Below, in pieces: positions 47,431 through 57,931 of a stretch of 64,000 bases of DNA. The stretch's first letter is position 1. Every line of letters begins with the position of its first letter. Below the pieces are notes generated by a model, which saw only the letters and a program-made list of their open reading frames with translations, ran no database searches and was not told the origin of the DNA. Source of the stretch: Vesta saturnalis (Eukaryota > Arthropoda > Insecta > Coleoptera > Lampyridae). The position numbers and the translations under genes are program-made. Where the stretch lies: positions 480,001 to 544,000 of the forward strand of contig JARFJB010002138.1 in NCBI GenBank assembly GCA_036346205.1. The letters run 5' to 3'.

Positions 47431-48895
47431 AACTGCTCCACATAAGTTAAGGATATATCTGAAAATCTGTACAATTTTTAATTTTCAAATTTTTGTCATG
47501 TTTGACACTTTATTAAAGTTGCTATGTTATCACACCTATGCCATACGGATAAATGCAGCGTTGTATTGCAAGTAGAGGGCTGTGGAGAGTTCTTCTGTTT
47601 CTAACCCGTTCTAACGAATCAATTGTTTGTTTGGCTTACTTGTCAATTTGTTGACTTATTGTGCAAGTTTGGTATCAAAATTTTGTGCGTTGCTAATTCT
47701 TAATACCTAGACGTAAATTAACATCTGACGAAGGAAATAGAGCAATTGGTTTGCTACAGGGTGGTCAACGACAAAGTGACGTAGCGACTTTTTTTTAAGT
47801 TAGCCAAAGTGTCATTTCTAGACTTTCTAACCGTTTTCAAGAAACTGGATCTTTTGAAGAAGGACCTAGAATTGGGCGCCCATCAATAGTTACCACATGT
47901 CGAATGTTGAGTAGGAGGCTCACGGAAGCCACAGGAACATTAATATCATCTGAAACTGTCAGGAGACGTTTATGGTATGTCAATTTACGTTTTAGACGAC
48001 TTTTTGCAGGTGTATCATTAACTCGCGAACATAGGCGACAAAGATTAGAAGAGAGCGTGTCAATTGGACAGAAGAGTGGTAGTTGTTACTGTTCACTGAT
48101 GAATCGAGATATGGTCGTTTTTTAAATAGTCGACGAACGCGAGTCTGGACACAAACTGGGTGCCAAGACATCGGCAAGAAGTCCACCCTTTCAGAGCAGA
48201 CACTGTTTTTGAATGGGGAATCATTTGTTATGTTGGCCGTACCGACTTGCTGGTTATTCCGAGAAACATGAATTCAGAAGTATACTTGAATCAGGGGATC
48301 AACAACATTGTGCCAGAGTTTCATGCTGCTGTGGGTCCTGGTTTCCTTTTTTTGGACGATAACGCTCGTCCACACCGATCCATGACAGTTATGGATGTAA
48401 TTGAAACCAATGGAATTCCTCATTTAGCTTTACCTGCTCTATCGCCTAATTTAAATCCGATAGAGCATGCTTGGGATCAGTTGCAGAGAGCTTTGGATAA
48501 TCATAATCCCCAACCAGAAACAATGGAACAATTGAGAAATTTGCTTCCACAACTCTGGCAACAGATTCCGCAAGAAAAATTTAATAATCTTATAATCAGC
48601 ATGCAAATACGTTGCCAAGCTGTCATTGAAGCCCACGGAGGACATACCCGTTATTGCTGAAAGGAAAATTTGTGTTCATTTTCTTTGTTTTTTGATTAAT
48701 TTGAAATTAAGTTATTAGTCACTTTCACCTAATTTTCATTTTTTCTTGTCTTTTTGTTTAAAAATGTTTTTTTTTTAATTTGTAAACTTTTTTATAATAA
48801 AAAACAACCATTTGAAAACTAAATAGCCTGAAAAAATTTTTTTTCCTTTGAAAATTCAAATTTTCCATAATATCCCTAACTTATGTGGAGCAGTT
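47431..48895 (+). mobile_element. Complete Tc1/mariner-superfamily element with TIRs and TA target duplication
   Basis: The 1465-bp element begins AACTGCTCCACATAAGTTA and ends with the near-perfect complement (TAACTTATGTGGAGCAGTT). It is flanked by TA at 47429-47430 and 48896-48897. Copy A has the uninterrupted site (AAAAACTATTTGAAGG, TA at 29570-29571), so the borders are certain and the insertion came after the duplication. It carries one broken DD34E transposase gene. Confidence 0.92.
47700..48660 (+). pseudogene. DD34E transposase of the 47.4-kb element, broken
   Basis: An N-terminal helix-turn-helix part (KLTSDEGNRAIGLLQGG, VSQSVISRLSNRFQETG, GRPSIV) is interrupted by TAA after VATFF and then appears to lack a stretch before RMLSRRLTEATG. 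LFTDESRYGRF supplies the first Asp. After a frameshift, 48160-48660 is intact: GGLFLDDNARPH-type sequence (FLFLDDNARPH, second Asp) and LSPNLNPIEHAWDQL (Glu), spaced by 34 residues, ending GGHTRYC-stop. A further in-frame TAG precedes LLLFTDES. All three acidic residues survive, but no full-length protein can be made. Tc1/mariner superfamily by the DD34E spacing and TIRs. Confidence 0.85.
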
Positions 48896-48897
48896 TA

Positions 48898-49993
48898 TTT
48901 GAAGGTCGTAAAAGCATTCACAACTAAAAACTTACACAATCTAATAAAATAATAACAAATCCAATAAATAAACACATTTTTCATATCTCCTTAGTAACCT
49001 AACAGTAGGTATTAAATCATTGCGATGCTATGATGACTGTACCTATTTAATAGGTAACTCATTTACCTCCAGGCTTAGGAAAACAGCAAATATAAACGAA
49101 CATATTATCAAAATGAACGTTATGACTTACAGATCTTTCTTGTTGACTTAATCGACGAAATCTTGTCTATTCTTTACGTCTAGAGTCAAAGCTATGTTTT
49201 GTGCTTCCAATTTATAGTTTCCACAGGATCAAAAGAACTTATAAACCCCGCATGCTCACAATGGATTATAAACAACTTTAGGTAGTCTAAATATTCTTTA
49301 ATATTTGTCGTAGCTTTAAAAACAGTCCTAAAACCATTACCAATTACAATTGTTTCAATTCTATCTGTAGTTGTCAAAGGAAGAAAAGCCGAAATTTTTC
49401 TATTTTAATTTGACAGGTGCAATCGCGTAAGGCCACGTAATGTTAAAAAGTGTAACGTTTATTTGGGAGCGAGAACGTTAGTTCTGGGGGCTTACCACAA
49501 ACAGCACAAAACTAGCGCTACCATCGGCTACACTTAGGTCACTTTATCGGCAGTAAACGTTACAGTGATCTGTTAGTATGTACACCTACTCACAAAGGCA
49601 GGCTAAACACATTACGGATAAAGAACGTAACGCAATTCAAGGAGCGATTAAAAGTATTATAACGTGCTGAGTTACTGTAATAGTCGGGACATTGTATATA
49701 TACCGAGATAAGCAGATGACGTTTAGATTTAGCACGCGCGTAGCATAATAGTATGAAATATTTACTTACACGCACAAAAAAAACCGGGGCGATTGAGTAG
49801 GTAGTGATTAATTATAAGGGCATACGAAAATAAGAGTAAACAGTAGTTCCACTGTTCTCTATGTATTTGTAAATGCAGCATTGTGAGAAATGATAAATAT
49901 TAAATAATTTATTGGGGCAATAAATACATGCTTTTAAGGTTGTTTATTTTTCTAGTAATACGTATAAAATGGATCTTTTTTCGTCTGTCCACC
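48898..49993. other. Non-coding part of duplication copy B
   Basis: Matches 29572-30214 and then 32371-32656 of copy A, skipping A's 2.2-kb segment. No gene recognised. Confidence 0.5.
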
Positions 49994-50300
49994 ACCGAGC
50001 TAGTAGCGTAGTGATGACACAACCTGCTTAGAATTCGGGAGGTAATGGGTTCGATTCCCGTTACCGTCTACCTTGTATAAGGTTCTTTCAGGGTGTTTTC
50101 CTCATACGCATGTAGCAGCATAGTCACTACGTATATGCACACCATGTGCGGCTACTTAGGCGAGTGCTGGGGTAGTATTTTCCCCCTCAGAACTGTTCCC
50201 ATCGATCCTATCCTGACCACCCCATCCTTAATCTTACTATGCGTATATACGTAATGTATGTATGTATGCTGGGAATCCATGATTGTGGGTGAAGGAGCTC
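49994..50300 (+). mobile_element. tRNA-derived SINE, copy B
   Basis: Orthologue of 32657-32965, with an A-box-like TAGTAGCGTAGTGATGA and perfect B box GGTTCGATTCC. It marks the right-hand end of duplication homology. Confidence 0.65.
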
Positions 50301-50482
50301 GGGAACCTCAAGCAGCAAGCCCTCCCCTTTGTGAATTATAAATTTTTTTATATTTAAGCTCATATTGAAGGTGTGCGGAAAGACGCTTATTTAAAAAAAA
50401 TTAGTTTTAGAGTCAAGGTTAACCGTCGTTTACGGCGCAACTACGAGGACAGGAGGGTGGTTTTTTAAACAAATACGTTCGT

Positions 50483-50959
50483 CATTCCGAGTAGTTTCCA
50501 AGTACTAAATTTCCGATGTAGCGCTTATGTACAACCCTTATAAAACGTTAGTTGAGGATACTAGAATTTGTGAGAAATTCACAAAAATGCTCGGGTAGTC
50601 GTGGTGGGGGCTTCGGCCGACTCTATATTGAAATCGCGCCTTGAAACTCGCAATTATTTGTTTAAAAGTTCCAAAATTGGTTAAACAATATAATTATTCC
50701 GAATTTAATTATTTAAGAATAATTTAACTGACTTTTCAAAATTTTTCGGAATGACTATATTGTTTAAACAATTTTGGAACCTTTAAACAAATAATTGCAA
50801 TTTTGAATGCACGATTTCAGTCGGCCGGAGCCCCCACCACGACTACCCAAGCATTTTTCGTAAATTTCTCACAAATTCAAGTATCTTCAAGTGACGTTTT
50901 GTAAGGGTTGTACATACGCGCAAGATTTGAAATTTAATACTCGGAAAGTACTTGGAATG
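50483..50959. repeat. 477-bp palindrome (foldback element)
   Basis: Arms of about 215-220 bp (50483-50702 and 50745-50959) are complementary with few mismatches around a 42-base AT-rich centre. Both arms contain GGTAGTCGTGGTGGGGGCT, GGCCGACT and CAATTATTTGTTTAAA. The outer ends read CATTCCGAGTAG and CTTGGAATG. No coding capacity. It looks like a long-TIR MITE or foldback transposon and sits just beyond the end of duplication copy B. Confidence 0.85.
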
Positions 50960-51079
50960 AAGAAGGTAAGTAGAAGGGAGCACTTGAGAACCAACGACGC
51001 CTGCCGTCGCGACGCCCGATATTCGTGCAATCACCGAGGGGGCATCAGAACGCCCACGTGTCCGTGACCATTTCCCACA

Positions 51080-51300
51080 CCCATGACTTCTTTTTGGGGT
51101 CGTTTTTCAACCCCTAGATGGAGTTTTACCCCTAATTGTCACCCCTATGCTTTCTTTTAGGATGCTTTTTTCAACCCCTAGATGGAATTTTTAACACATG
51201 GGGGTATTTTGAACATAATTTCTACCCTTTGAGGGTGGGGCCGGCTTCTTTGTGGGGGGCGATTTTCAACCCTTTAATGGTATTTTCAGCCGTAATTAAG
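51080..51300. repeat. Short tandem array, unit roughly 80-90 bp
   Basis: TTTTTCAACCCCTAGATGGA recurs at about 51103 and 51167, and a diverged unit (TTTTCAACCCTTTAATGG) at about 51263. Confidence 0.5.
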
Positions 51301-51589
51301 GCCTTTTCGTTAGCCCACCCCAGTGTTTAGGGTCGTGGGGATGGTCACGTGACTTTAAGGCCTTTTTGGCAGCGTGCTGAAGGGTAGGCAAATGCGTGCG
51401 CATGCTGTGTTCTGAATGGTAAGCTTGGGTGTTGGTCATCCCCCCTGGTTTCTGATTGGTCTATAGATTACGTCCCTGGTTTCTGATTGATTGCGGGATG
51501 TGCATAGTCAACCATTTTGTCAGCCATTTTGTTAGTTTATGGCGGGAAATTTAAAATAGTATCCTGCTAAGGGTATCATAAAACGCCAG

Positions 51590-52610
51590 GCCTCGAAGAT
51601 TGTCACTCCTTCGCGGAAAATTTGAATTTGTAATCTAACAAGAGGGAGTTACTCTCGGGGCTTCGCACTCTTGATCTGCTCCTTGTTGGAAAATTTGAAA
51701 TTGTATTTAGTCTCTGCATTTCTGCTTCGTTATGGTGGGGGAATTGAATTTGTGGGCCTAATGTTAACTTGTAAGGTAAGTGTAGAACTTTGCAACTTGC
51801 TCTCGGGACTTCGCCCCACTTGTAATCGGAACTTGTTCGGGGGAATTCGCGTATTGTCGTGATTCCCTTGGCGGGAAATTTCAATTTGTATTCTAATTAA
51901 GGGACTTAATGCTAACTTTCAAGGCAAGTGTAAGACCCTCAACTATTTTGTTATAATTAAATTGTATCATCGTAACCCTTTTAATTATGAATCATAATCA
52001 AGACCCTAGCATTTTGTTTTAGCGGGAAATTTGAATTTGTGTTCTAATAAGGGCCCTAATGCTAACTTGTAAGACAGGCTTAGGGCTTCGCAACTTACTC
52101 TCAGGACTTCGTCCCTTGTCCTAGACCCCTTGAATGTAAATTTGAATTTGCATTCTAATAAGAGGCCCTAATGATAACTTGTAAGGCAGGTGTGAGGCTT
52201 CCCAACTTGCTCTAGAGGTTTTGCCCCCCTTATCGTGGTCCCCTAGGCTGGAAATTTAAGTTTGTATTCTAATATGGGGCCCTAATGCTAATTTGTAAGG
52301 CATGTATGCATCTGAGCCTCAACCCACCAATCAATGTCGATCAAATCAAACAACGGAGCTTCGCCTCTTGTCCTAGCCCCTTGGCGGTAAATTTGAATAT
52401 GTATTCTTATAAGGGTCCAAATGCTAACCTGTAAGACTACATAAATAAAGTTTACCTCGAGTAGGATTTGAACCTGCGACTATTCTAGTAAGGGGGCTTA
52501 ACGCTAACTTATACGACAGTTATAGGTTTTCACAACTTGCTCTCGGGTCTTCGCCCTCTTCTCATGGCCTCGGAGCTCAAAATTTGAATTTGTTAGTGTA
52601 AAACTAATGT
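51590..52610. repeat. Degenerate satellite-like array, unit about 113 bp
   Basis: A unit with AAATTTGAATTTGTATTCTA, AGGGCCCTAATGCTAACTTG, TAAGGCAGGTGT, GCTTCGCAACTTGCTCTC and GGACTTCGCCCC recurs at least seven times. In the cleanest part, starts are near 52023, 52137 and 52249, about 113 bp apart; elsewhere units are stretched by insertions, including a tRNA-derived tail at 52440-52490. Confidence 0.65.
52440..52490 (-). mobile_element. 3' end of a tRNA-derived element inserted in the array
   Basis: On the minus strand GCAGGTTCAAATCCTACTCG continues AGGTAAACTTTATTTAT. It matches the T arm, acceptor stem and tail of the tRNA-like sequence at 17435. The array unit resumes immediately after it (TATTCTAGTAAGGGG). 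Confidence 0.55.
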
Positions 52611-52616
52611 ATGCTT

Positions 52617-52803
52617 TCTGTAATAGGGGCTGGCGTTATTGCAAATGGAAAATCAAACAATGAGATCAATCACGATCGATCAAAGAAATTAATCAAATCA
52701 GTCAAATCAATCAACCTCAAATCAAATCAAACAAGAAGCTGAGCTGACAATTCTTCATAACCTCCATGTAACGATTCTCTCACTGTATATACCTAGTGCC
52801 TAT
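52617..52803 (+). repeat. Left copy of a 190-bp direct repeat
   Basis: Starts TTCTGTAATAGGGGCTG and includes GCAAATGGAAAATCAAACAA and TCAATCACGATCGATCAAAG. The second copy at 55384-55573 is about 90 percent similar by eye and in the same orientation. Confidence 0.75.
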
Positions 52804-52809
52804 AACGTG

Positions 52810-52812
<3 letters not shown>

Positions 52813-52880
<68 letters not shown>

Positions 52881-52956
52881 GAAATGATATGTTTTAGTGT
52901 TAAATATGATGATTACAAGAAATATCATTATGAACATCTTTTAATCATCATAACAT

Positions 52957-53011
<55 letters not shown>

Positions 53012-53055
53012 AAATGATATGTTTAGTGTTAAATATGATGATTACAAAGAAATAA
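52813..53055. repeat. Tandemly duplicated (TA)n-plus-spacer unit
   Basis: (TA)n at 52813-52876 and 52961-53007 are each followed by the same phrase, GTTGAAATGATATGTTT then AGTGTTAAATATGATGATTAC. Between them lies a partial inverted copy (TAATCATCATAACATATCAT). Probably duplicated by slippage or unequal exchange. Confidence 0.7.
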
Positions 53056-53312
53056 GGTTCATAATAAGATTAGAGTTAGTATGATAAAATTAGGTAAGCA
53101 TATATGTAAGATCGCAAGTTACATAGGTTCATAATAACATACTCGTATAACTGAGTACCAATGTGTTGTACAGCACATTGTGAACTAAATGAGTCAAGTT
53201 TTACAATATTGCATTTTAATCATGGTTGTACAAGAGAAATGTCACATTAGTTGTTTGATCACCTTCGGAAGATATAAATTATGTATTTTCTATAATGTTG
53301 TTCATTATATCC

Positions 53313-53314
<2 letters not shown>

Positions 53315-53379
<65 letters not shown>
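53315..53379. repeat. (TA)n microsatellite at one end of the Penelope-like element
   Basis: About 32 TA units, immediately followed by the 3' end of the minus-strand Penelope-like reading frame. Confidence 0.95.
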
Positions 53380-53380
<1 letters not shown>

Positions 53381-53382
<2 letters not shown>

Positions 53383-54445
53383 GGCGTTTGGTCTTCTTTC
53401 AATTTCAACTGCTTCTCTAATAATTCTTTTTGTAAGGTATATAGAGGTGCAATTAAACGGATATTGTTGGTATTAATTTGGTGTCCTGTATCTAAATGAT
53501 GTGCAGCTAAAGACGATGAGGATTGTGCTGCTTAATTGCTAGTTGGTGTTCATCGGCTCACGCATATAATATTCTGTTAGTATGTCCTATATAAGTTCTT
53601 CGACAGTTGTTGCACGGTATCTCATACACTCCTTGGCTTTCATTAGAATTTTGTCTTTGGGGTTTCTTAAAAGTTGGGACAAAGTTGAATGTGGTTTGAA
53701 TACCGGTCTGAAGTCGTTTTGGGAAATTTCTTTGCTATTCTGTCTGTAATTCCTTTATATAAGGTAGAATAACAGGAATCTTTCGTTCATTGTTTGACAA
53801 GTTATTATTTCTTGGTTTTCTATTTGGTTGGTAATTTTAATATTTCTTGATCTTTGTATCCATTTTGAATTAGTATTTTATTAATAGTCTTCATCTCTTC
53901 CGTTTTAGAATTTTGGTCAGATAAGTGGTAAGAGCGGTATATCAAGGATTTCATAACGCTACGTAATTGACCAGGATGATGATGTGAGAGAGAGTTCAAG
54001 TATCTATTCGCATGTGTTGGTTTTCGATAAACTTTGTGTGTAAATTTACCATTAGGAAGTCTTGTTATTAGGGTGTCCAAAAAAGGGAGTGAATTATTTT
54101 CTTCAACTTCCATAGTAAATTTGATGTTGTCGTGAATGTTGTTAATATGTCCTAGAAAGTGGTCCAAGTTTCCTTTTCCATGGAGCCAAACTACAAATGT
54201 GTCGTCAACATAACGAAACCAACATTTAGGTTTTAAATCTGCAGAATTTAAAGCAATGGTTTCAAAATATTCCATATATACATTCGCAAAATCTGGAGAG
54301 AGTGGCGAGCCCATAGGTGTTCCTTGAATTTGCTTGTGGAATTGTCCTTTGTATGTAAAATAGGTTGAGTGCATGCAGTGGTTTATCAATTTGAGTATGT
54401 CTTGGTTTATTGAGTGTTTTTCTTTTAGAATTTTCATCGTGTCTT

Positions 54446-54448
<3 letters not shown>
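53381..54448 (-). mobile_element. Penelope-like element: reverse transcriptase plus GIY-YIG endonuclease, 5'-truncated
   Basis: On the minus strand, after a (TA)n tract, the frame reads EKHSINQDILKLINHCM, FHKQIQGTPMGSPLSPDFANVYM and the catalytic CWFRYVDDTFVVW, then SLPFLDTLITR and FTHKVYRKPTHANRYL. This is the Penelope-type reverse transcriptase, open to about 53820. Below that, in broken frames, VYEIPCNNCRRTYIGHTNR supplies the GIY-YIG endonuclease core. The N-terminal third of the RT is missing: the open frame passes directly into the Tyr-Ile repeat of the microsatellite. Stops in the endonuclease part and the truncation make it inactive. It has (TA)n on both sides. Confidence 0.85.

Positions 54449-54516
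<68 letters not shown>
54449..54516. repeat. (TA)n microsatellite at the other end of the Penelope-like element
   Basis: About 34 TA units directly abutting the truncated 5' side of the element. Confidence 0.95.
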
Positions 54517-54521
<5 letters not shown>

Positions 54522-54599
54522 TATAACATGTCGATGAATGACAATGTTAAAAATATTTCTATAATTAATGAAATTATGAAAAATAATACTGAACAATTA

Positions 54600-55383
54600 C
54601 GGCAAAAGTAACTTACAGTTGTCTTAATTACATAAATTAACATTGTTGGTGCAAATTAAATAAATTTGTTGAGAAGATAGGTTATGGGCATTTTGAACTC
54701 CGATTGTGGGATAGTATTTTCCATTGACTGTGTTGAAGTTAAAGTTAGTGTAACTTTATGTTTTTCGAGTGATAGAGTCCAAATATGACCATAGTTTTCC
54801 TGTAAATATTAGAATAAGTTAGATATAAGTAAATTTCTGTATGTAAAAACTCATAATTAGGATATTTTTCATAGCAAAATAGTTTAAAAGTGAAATAGGG
54901 CAAATGGGGTATCATTTTAAAGGAAATTTTATGCAGAATTTAATGTTTATCATATTTTTAAGATGTATCCTTTTATAACAAAGATATTTGTAAAATTAGT
55001 AACTTGTAAATTATATAAATATATTCAACCAATCGGAATTAATATCAGGTTTGTTTGTGTGGTGTAGTAGGTCCAATAAAAATTGATGGTTTAGAAAAAA
55101 ATGATACTACATTTGTAAATTTTCTTGAGTCTCTTACTAATCTTGAAGGTGATGTTAAATTTAGTTCCTGCCATGTAATAAAAATTTAAGATTGGTAAGT
55201 GTTTCATAACCTTTATTATATAAAAACAAAACCTATTCGCAAAAGTTAAACTATTTAAAACAAAACTGAGGTTAGTGTAATTAAAAATAAGTGAACTGTT
55301 AGATAGATATTTATACGGAGTTATGAAATATTGTTATTGATGGTTTTTAATATAAACAAAATTAATTAAACACAAAAATCGAT
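54600..55383. other. AT-rich stretch without a recognisable gene
   Basis: No family-like reading frame, RNA gene or clear repeat is seen between the Penelope-like element and the next direct repeat copy. Confidence 0.4.
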
Positions 55384-55573
55384 TTTCTGTAACAGGGGCT
55401 GACGTTATTGCAAATGGAAAAATCAAACAATGAGATCAATCACGATCAATCAAAGTAACTAATCAAATCAGTCAAATCAATCAACCTCAATCAAATCAAA
55501 AATGAAGCTGAGCTAACAATTCCTCATAACCTCGATGTAACGATTCTCCCTTGTATGTACTTAGCCCCTATGA
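55384..55573 (+). repeat. Right copy of a 190-bp direct repeat
   Basis: Matches 52617-52803 in the same orientation, 2.77 kb away. Starts TTCTGTAACAGGGGCTG. Confidence 0.75.
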
Positions 55574-55849
55574 GCAACCGCTTACTTTGTACATAAGGCT
55601 AACAACACTCAGAGCTGGAACTCTCCCTAAACCTGAGGGCACCGGTGTAGGAAAACAGTCGATCATCGGCAAATCAGTCTCAATCAATTCAATCTCAATG
55701 AATGAAATCATAACTTGCTCCTTGTAAAAATCAGCTTACAATTCAAAAATACTGGTTTGGCCTAACTTACAGCTTGCTAATACCAACCTCATTTCAAAAA
55801 TACGTGCGATAGTCTTCGGCGTTACTGTCAATATATACTGTCTTCCATA

Positions 55850-57010
55850 AAAATGTCCACAACTAGAATTTGTTGAACGATTTTATTGAAATTTTCGTCA
55901 ACGATGTCTTTCATTAGAACAAACGATTAAAATTTGAATAAAACCTAGCTAGTAATTTTTTTTTGTTGTTCCCTTTGCATTTAGTAACAATAAATTTGAA
56001 GAAATAAACCAATCAGTGTATAATTAGCTGTCAATTTTGCAAATTGTTTGTTCAAAATTTCGTTCTGAACTTGGGAACAATGCAAGAGTACGTCAACATC
56101 AACATTTTCCCAATTGACTGATTTTGAACCTGGCCGTATTATTGGCATGAGAGAGGCCAGACTTTCGCTAAGAGAAATTGTTCGTCGTGTAAACCGAAAG
56201 GTTACAACGGTATTGAGATGTTGGTCCAAGTGGTCCGAGGAAGGGGTGCAACATCGTCGCCCTGGATCTGGACGTCCCCGCAGGACTACAGATCGCGAAG
56301 AACGTCGCCTAAGACCTTTGGCCACAAGAGACAGATTTTCAACAACTCGATCGATTGCAAATGATTGGACGAGAGGTGTAGGACCCAGAATGTCAATGTC
56401 AACTGTTCATCGCCGGATAAGGTCTTATGGGCTACGTTCATATCGTCCATTTTTATGCCTTTCTCATACACCACTTCATCGTCTACGCAGGATAGAATGA
56501 AACAACGAAAGAGCGAGCAAGAATGGCATCGAATTGTGTTTAGTGACGAGTCCCTATTTTGATTGTGGGTCCACGATGGTCGTAGGAGGGTCAGACGGAT
56601 GCGTGGAGAACGTAAAAATCCAACATTTTTTGTGGAACGCAACACAGCAGTCACACAAGTAGTGATGATATGGTGTGCAATATTTTACGGTAGCAGATCA
56701 CCCTTGGTCTTCATTGATGGCAACTTAAACGCCGCCGGTTATATTGCCAATGCGCTAAAACCCGTTGCGCTTCCATATCCTCAGGGGCTGGAAAATCCCA
56801 TTTTCCAACAGTATAATGCGCGCATTCATACGGAAAGGGCACACATTTTTTGGAATAAGCTAACATTACCGTCCTCCCATGGCCTGCTCGGTAGCCTGAT
56901 TTGTCGCCCATTGAACATATATGGGATGAGGTCGGTAGGCGACTGGGTAATTTACCACACCCTCCAGATAGCAGCTATAGATCACTTGCTAAGGCCACTT
57001 GTGGAAGAGC
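55850..57010 (+). mobile_element. Second Tc1-like transposon, decayed
   Basis: The transposase begins near 56114 with TDFEPGRIIGMREARLSLREI, a paired-type helix-turn-helix, followed by GSGRPRRTTDREERRL and SMSTVHRRIRSYGLRSYRP. After frame changes it reads WHRIVFSDESLF-stop-LWVHDGRRRVRRM (first Asp), VMIWCAIFYGSRSPLV, then FQQYNARIHTE, where the second catalytic Asp has become Tyr, and in another frame LSPIEHIWDEVGRRL (third acidic residue). Substitution of a catalytic residue plus several stops and frameshifts make it inactive. It is unlike the 47.4-kb element in sequence. Terminal repeats could not be identified with confidence. Confidence 0.75.
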
Positions 57011-57931
57011 CGCATAACGAACGCGGATGAGTTCGTAAAGTCCACCAATCTCTTCGACAGTTTCCAGTATCATCTCCAGATGTACAATGGCGTGATCATA
57101 CCCACTTAGTATAGCTAGGCTTATAACACTATGCCAGTCAAGGTATAATGTTACAAGCCTAGTGTGGACCCGGTCGAGCTGCTGTTCTATAGAGCTATCC
57201 GTAATCACGACATCATAACTCCGGACAAATGGCACTATGGTTGTCAGCTGTAATAAAAGAAAGAATTATAAATATAAATAAAGTAGTATTTAGACAATAC
57301 ATACCGTGAAGGTGAGACGTCCCATGTGTTGATGCGATGTGCGTAGAATAGCCAGTACCACCCGGAAATAATTAGAAACGCAGAATTGCGTTGAGTGACA
57401 CTGTCTCTCGATACCATCGCACACATAACGTTGTTGAGGGGTGAAAGCATAGTGCGACCAATGGTCATAGGGATATGTGTAGCTCAAAACCAGTCACTGT
57501 CAAGTTCTTCGTCGTCATTTTCTTGGACATCGCCAGCGTTTTCGTTATTTCCGTGACCCTGAATCTGCAGAGCGACGTCTGTAGCACCGCAATTGTCATT
57601 GGTTTCTTCCTGTATGCTGTTATATAACTGTTCCTGTGCACTTAGTTGTTGTACTACGTCTGATGTTGTTAGGTAGAGTGTTCGTAAAGTTCTCCTCATC
57701 GCTACGCCCTTCAACGATGATTTTGTTACAAAAGTAAGTATGTGCTTCGCGAAGTAGTCGCTGTTGTAATGCGTCATTTTCATAGTCGTCGAAATCATAA
57801 CTGTAGGCAGAGTCCATGTCTGCGTAGGAGTCGTAGTCACCAGTGCTGAGGTAATCGTTCCCAGCACAGGAAGAACATACTCCCTCAATACTGGTGTGTG
57901 CCCTCGTCACCGATAGTAATGATTTCGGCAT
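56975..57931 (-). CDS. Unrecognised minus-strand coding region with at least one intron
   Basis: Open frames on the minus strand run in sequence: 57931-57620 (GNDYLSTGDYDSYADMDSAY, rich in Asp and Tyr), 57888-57484 (ending in an acidic tail, ENAGDVQENDDEELDSDWF), 57487-57306 (SYTYPYDHWSHYAFTPQQRY, ILRTSHQHMGRLTF) and 57241-56975 (TTIVPFVRSYDVVITDSSIE, HLEMILETVEEIGGLYELI). The last two are joined by a clean intron (donor ACG/GTATGT, acceptor TTTATTACAG/C, about 57 bp). The other junctions need frame changes that I cannot resolve, so it may be a pseudogene. Base composition is closer to even than in the neighbourhood. I recognise no family. It neighbours the Polinton-like block, but no link is shown. 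Confidence 0.4.

Larger units (their letters stand above)
35116..50295. repeat. Segmental duplication, copy B
   Basis: Collinear, same-orientation counterpart of 14160-32965, shortened by several deletions. It contains the megasynthase pseudogene, the orthologous LINE remnant (36496-36850), MITE and SINE, and a later Tc1-like insertion. Confidence 0.9.

Noticed and set aside
52617..55573. LTR retrotransposon suggested by direct repeats about 2.8 kb apart
   Set aside because: The interior lacks gag, protease, RNase H and integrase; the coding part is Penelope-like on the opposite strand.
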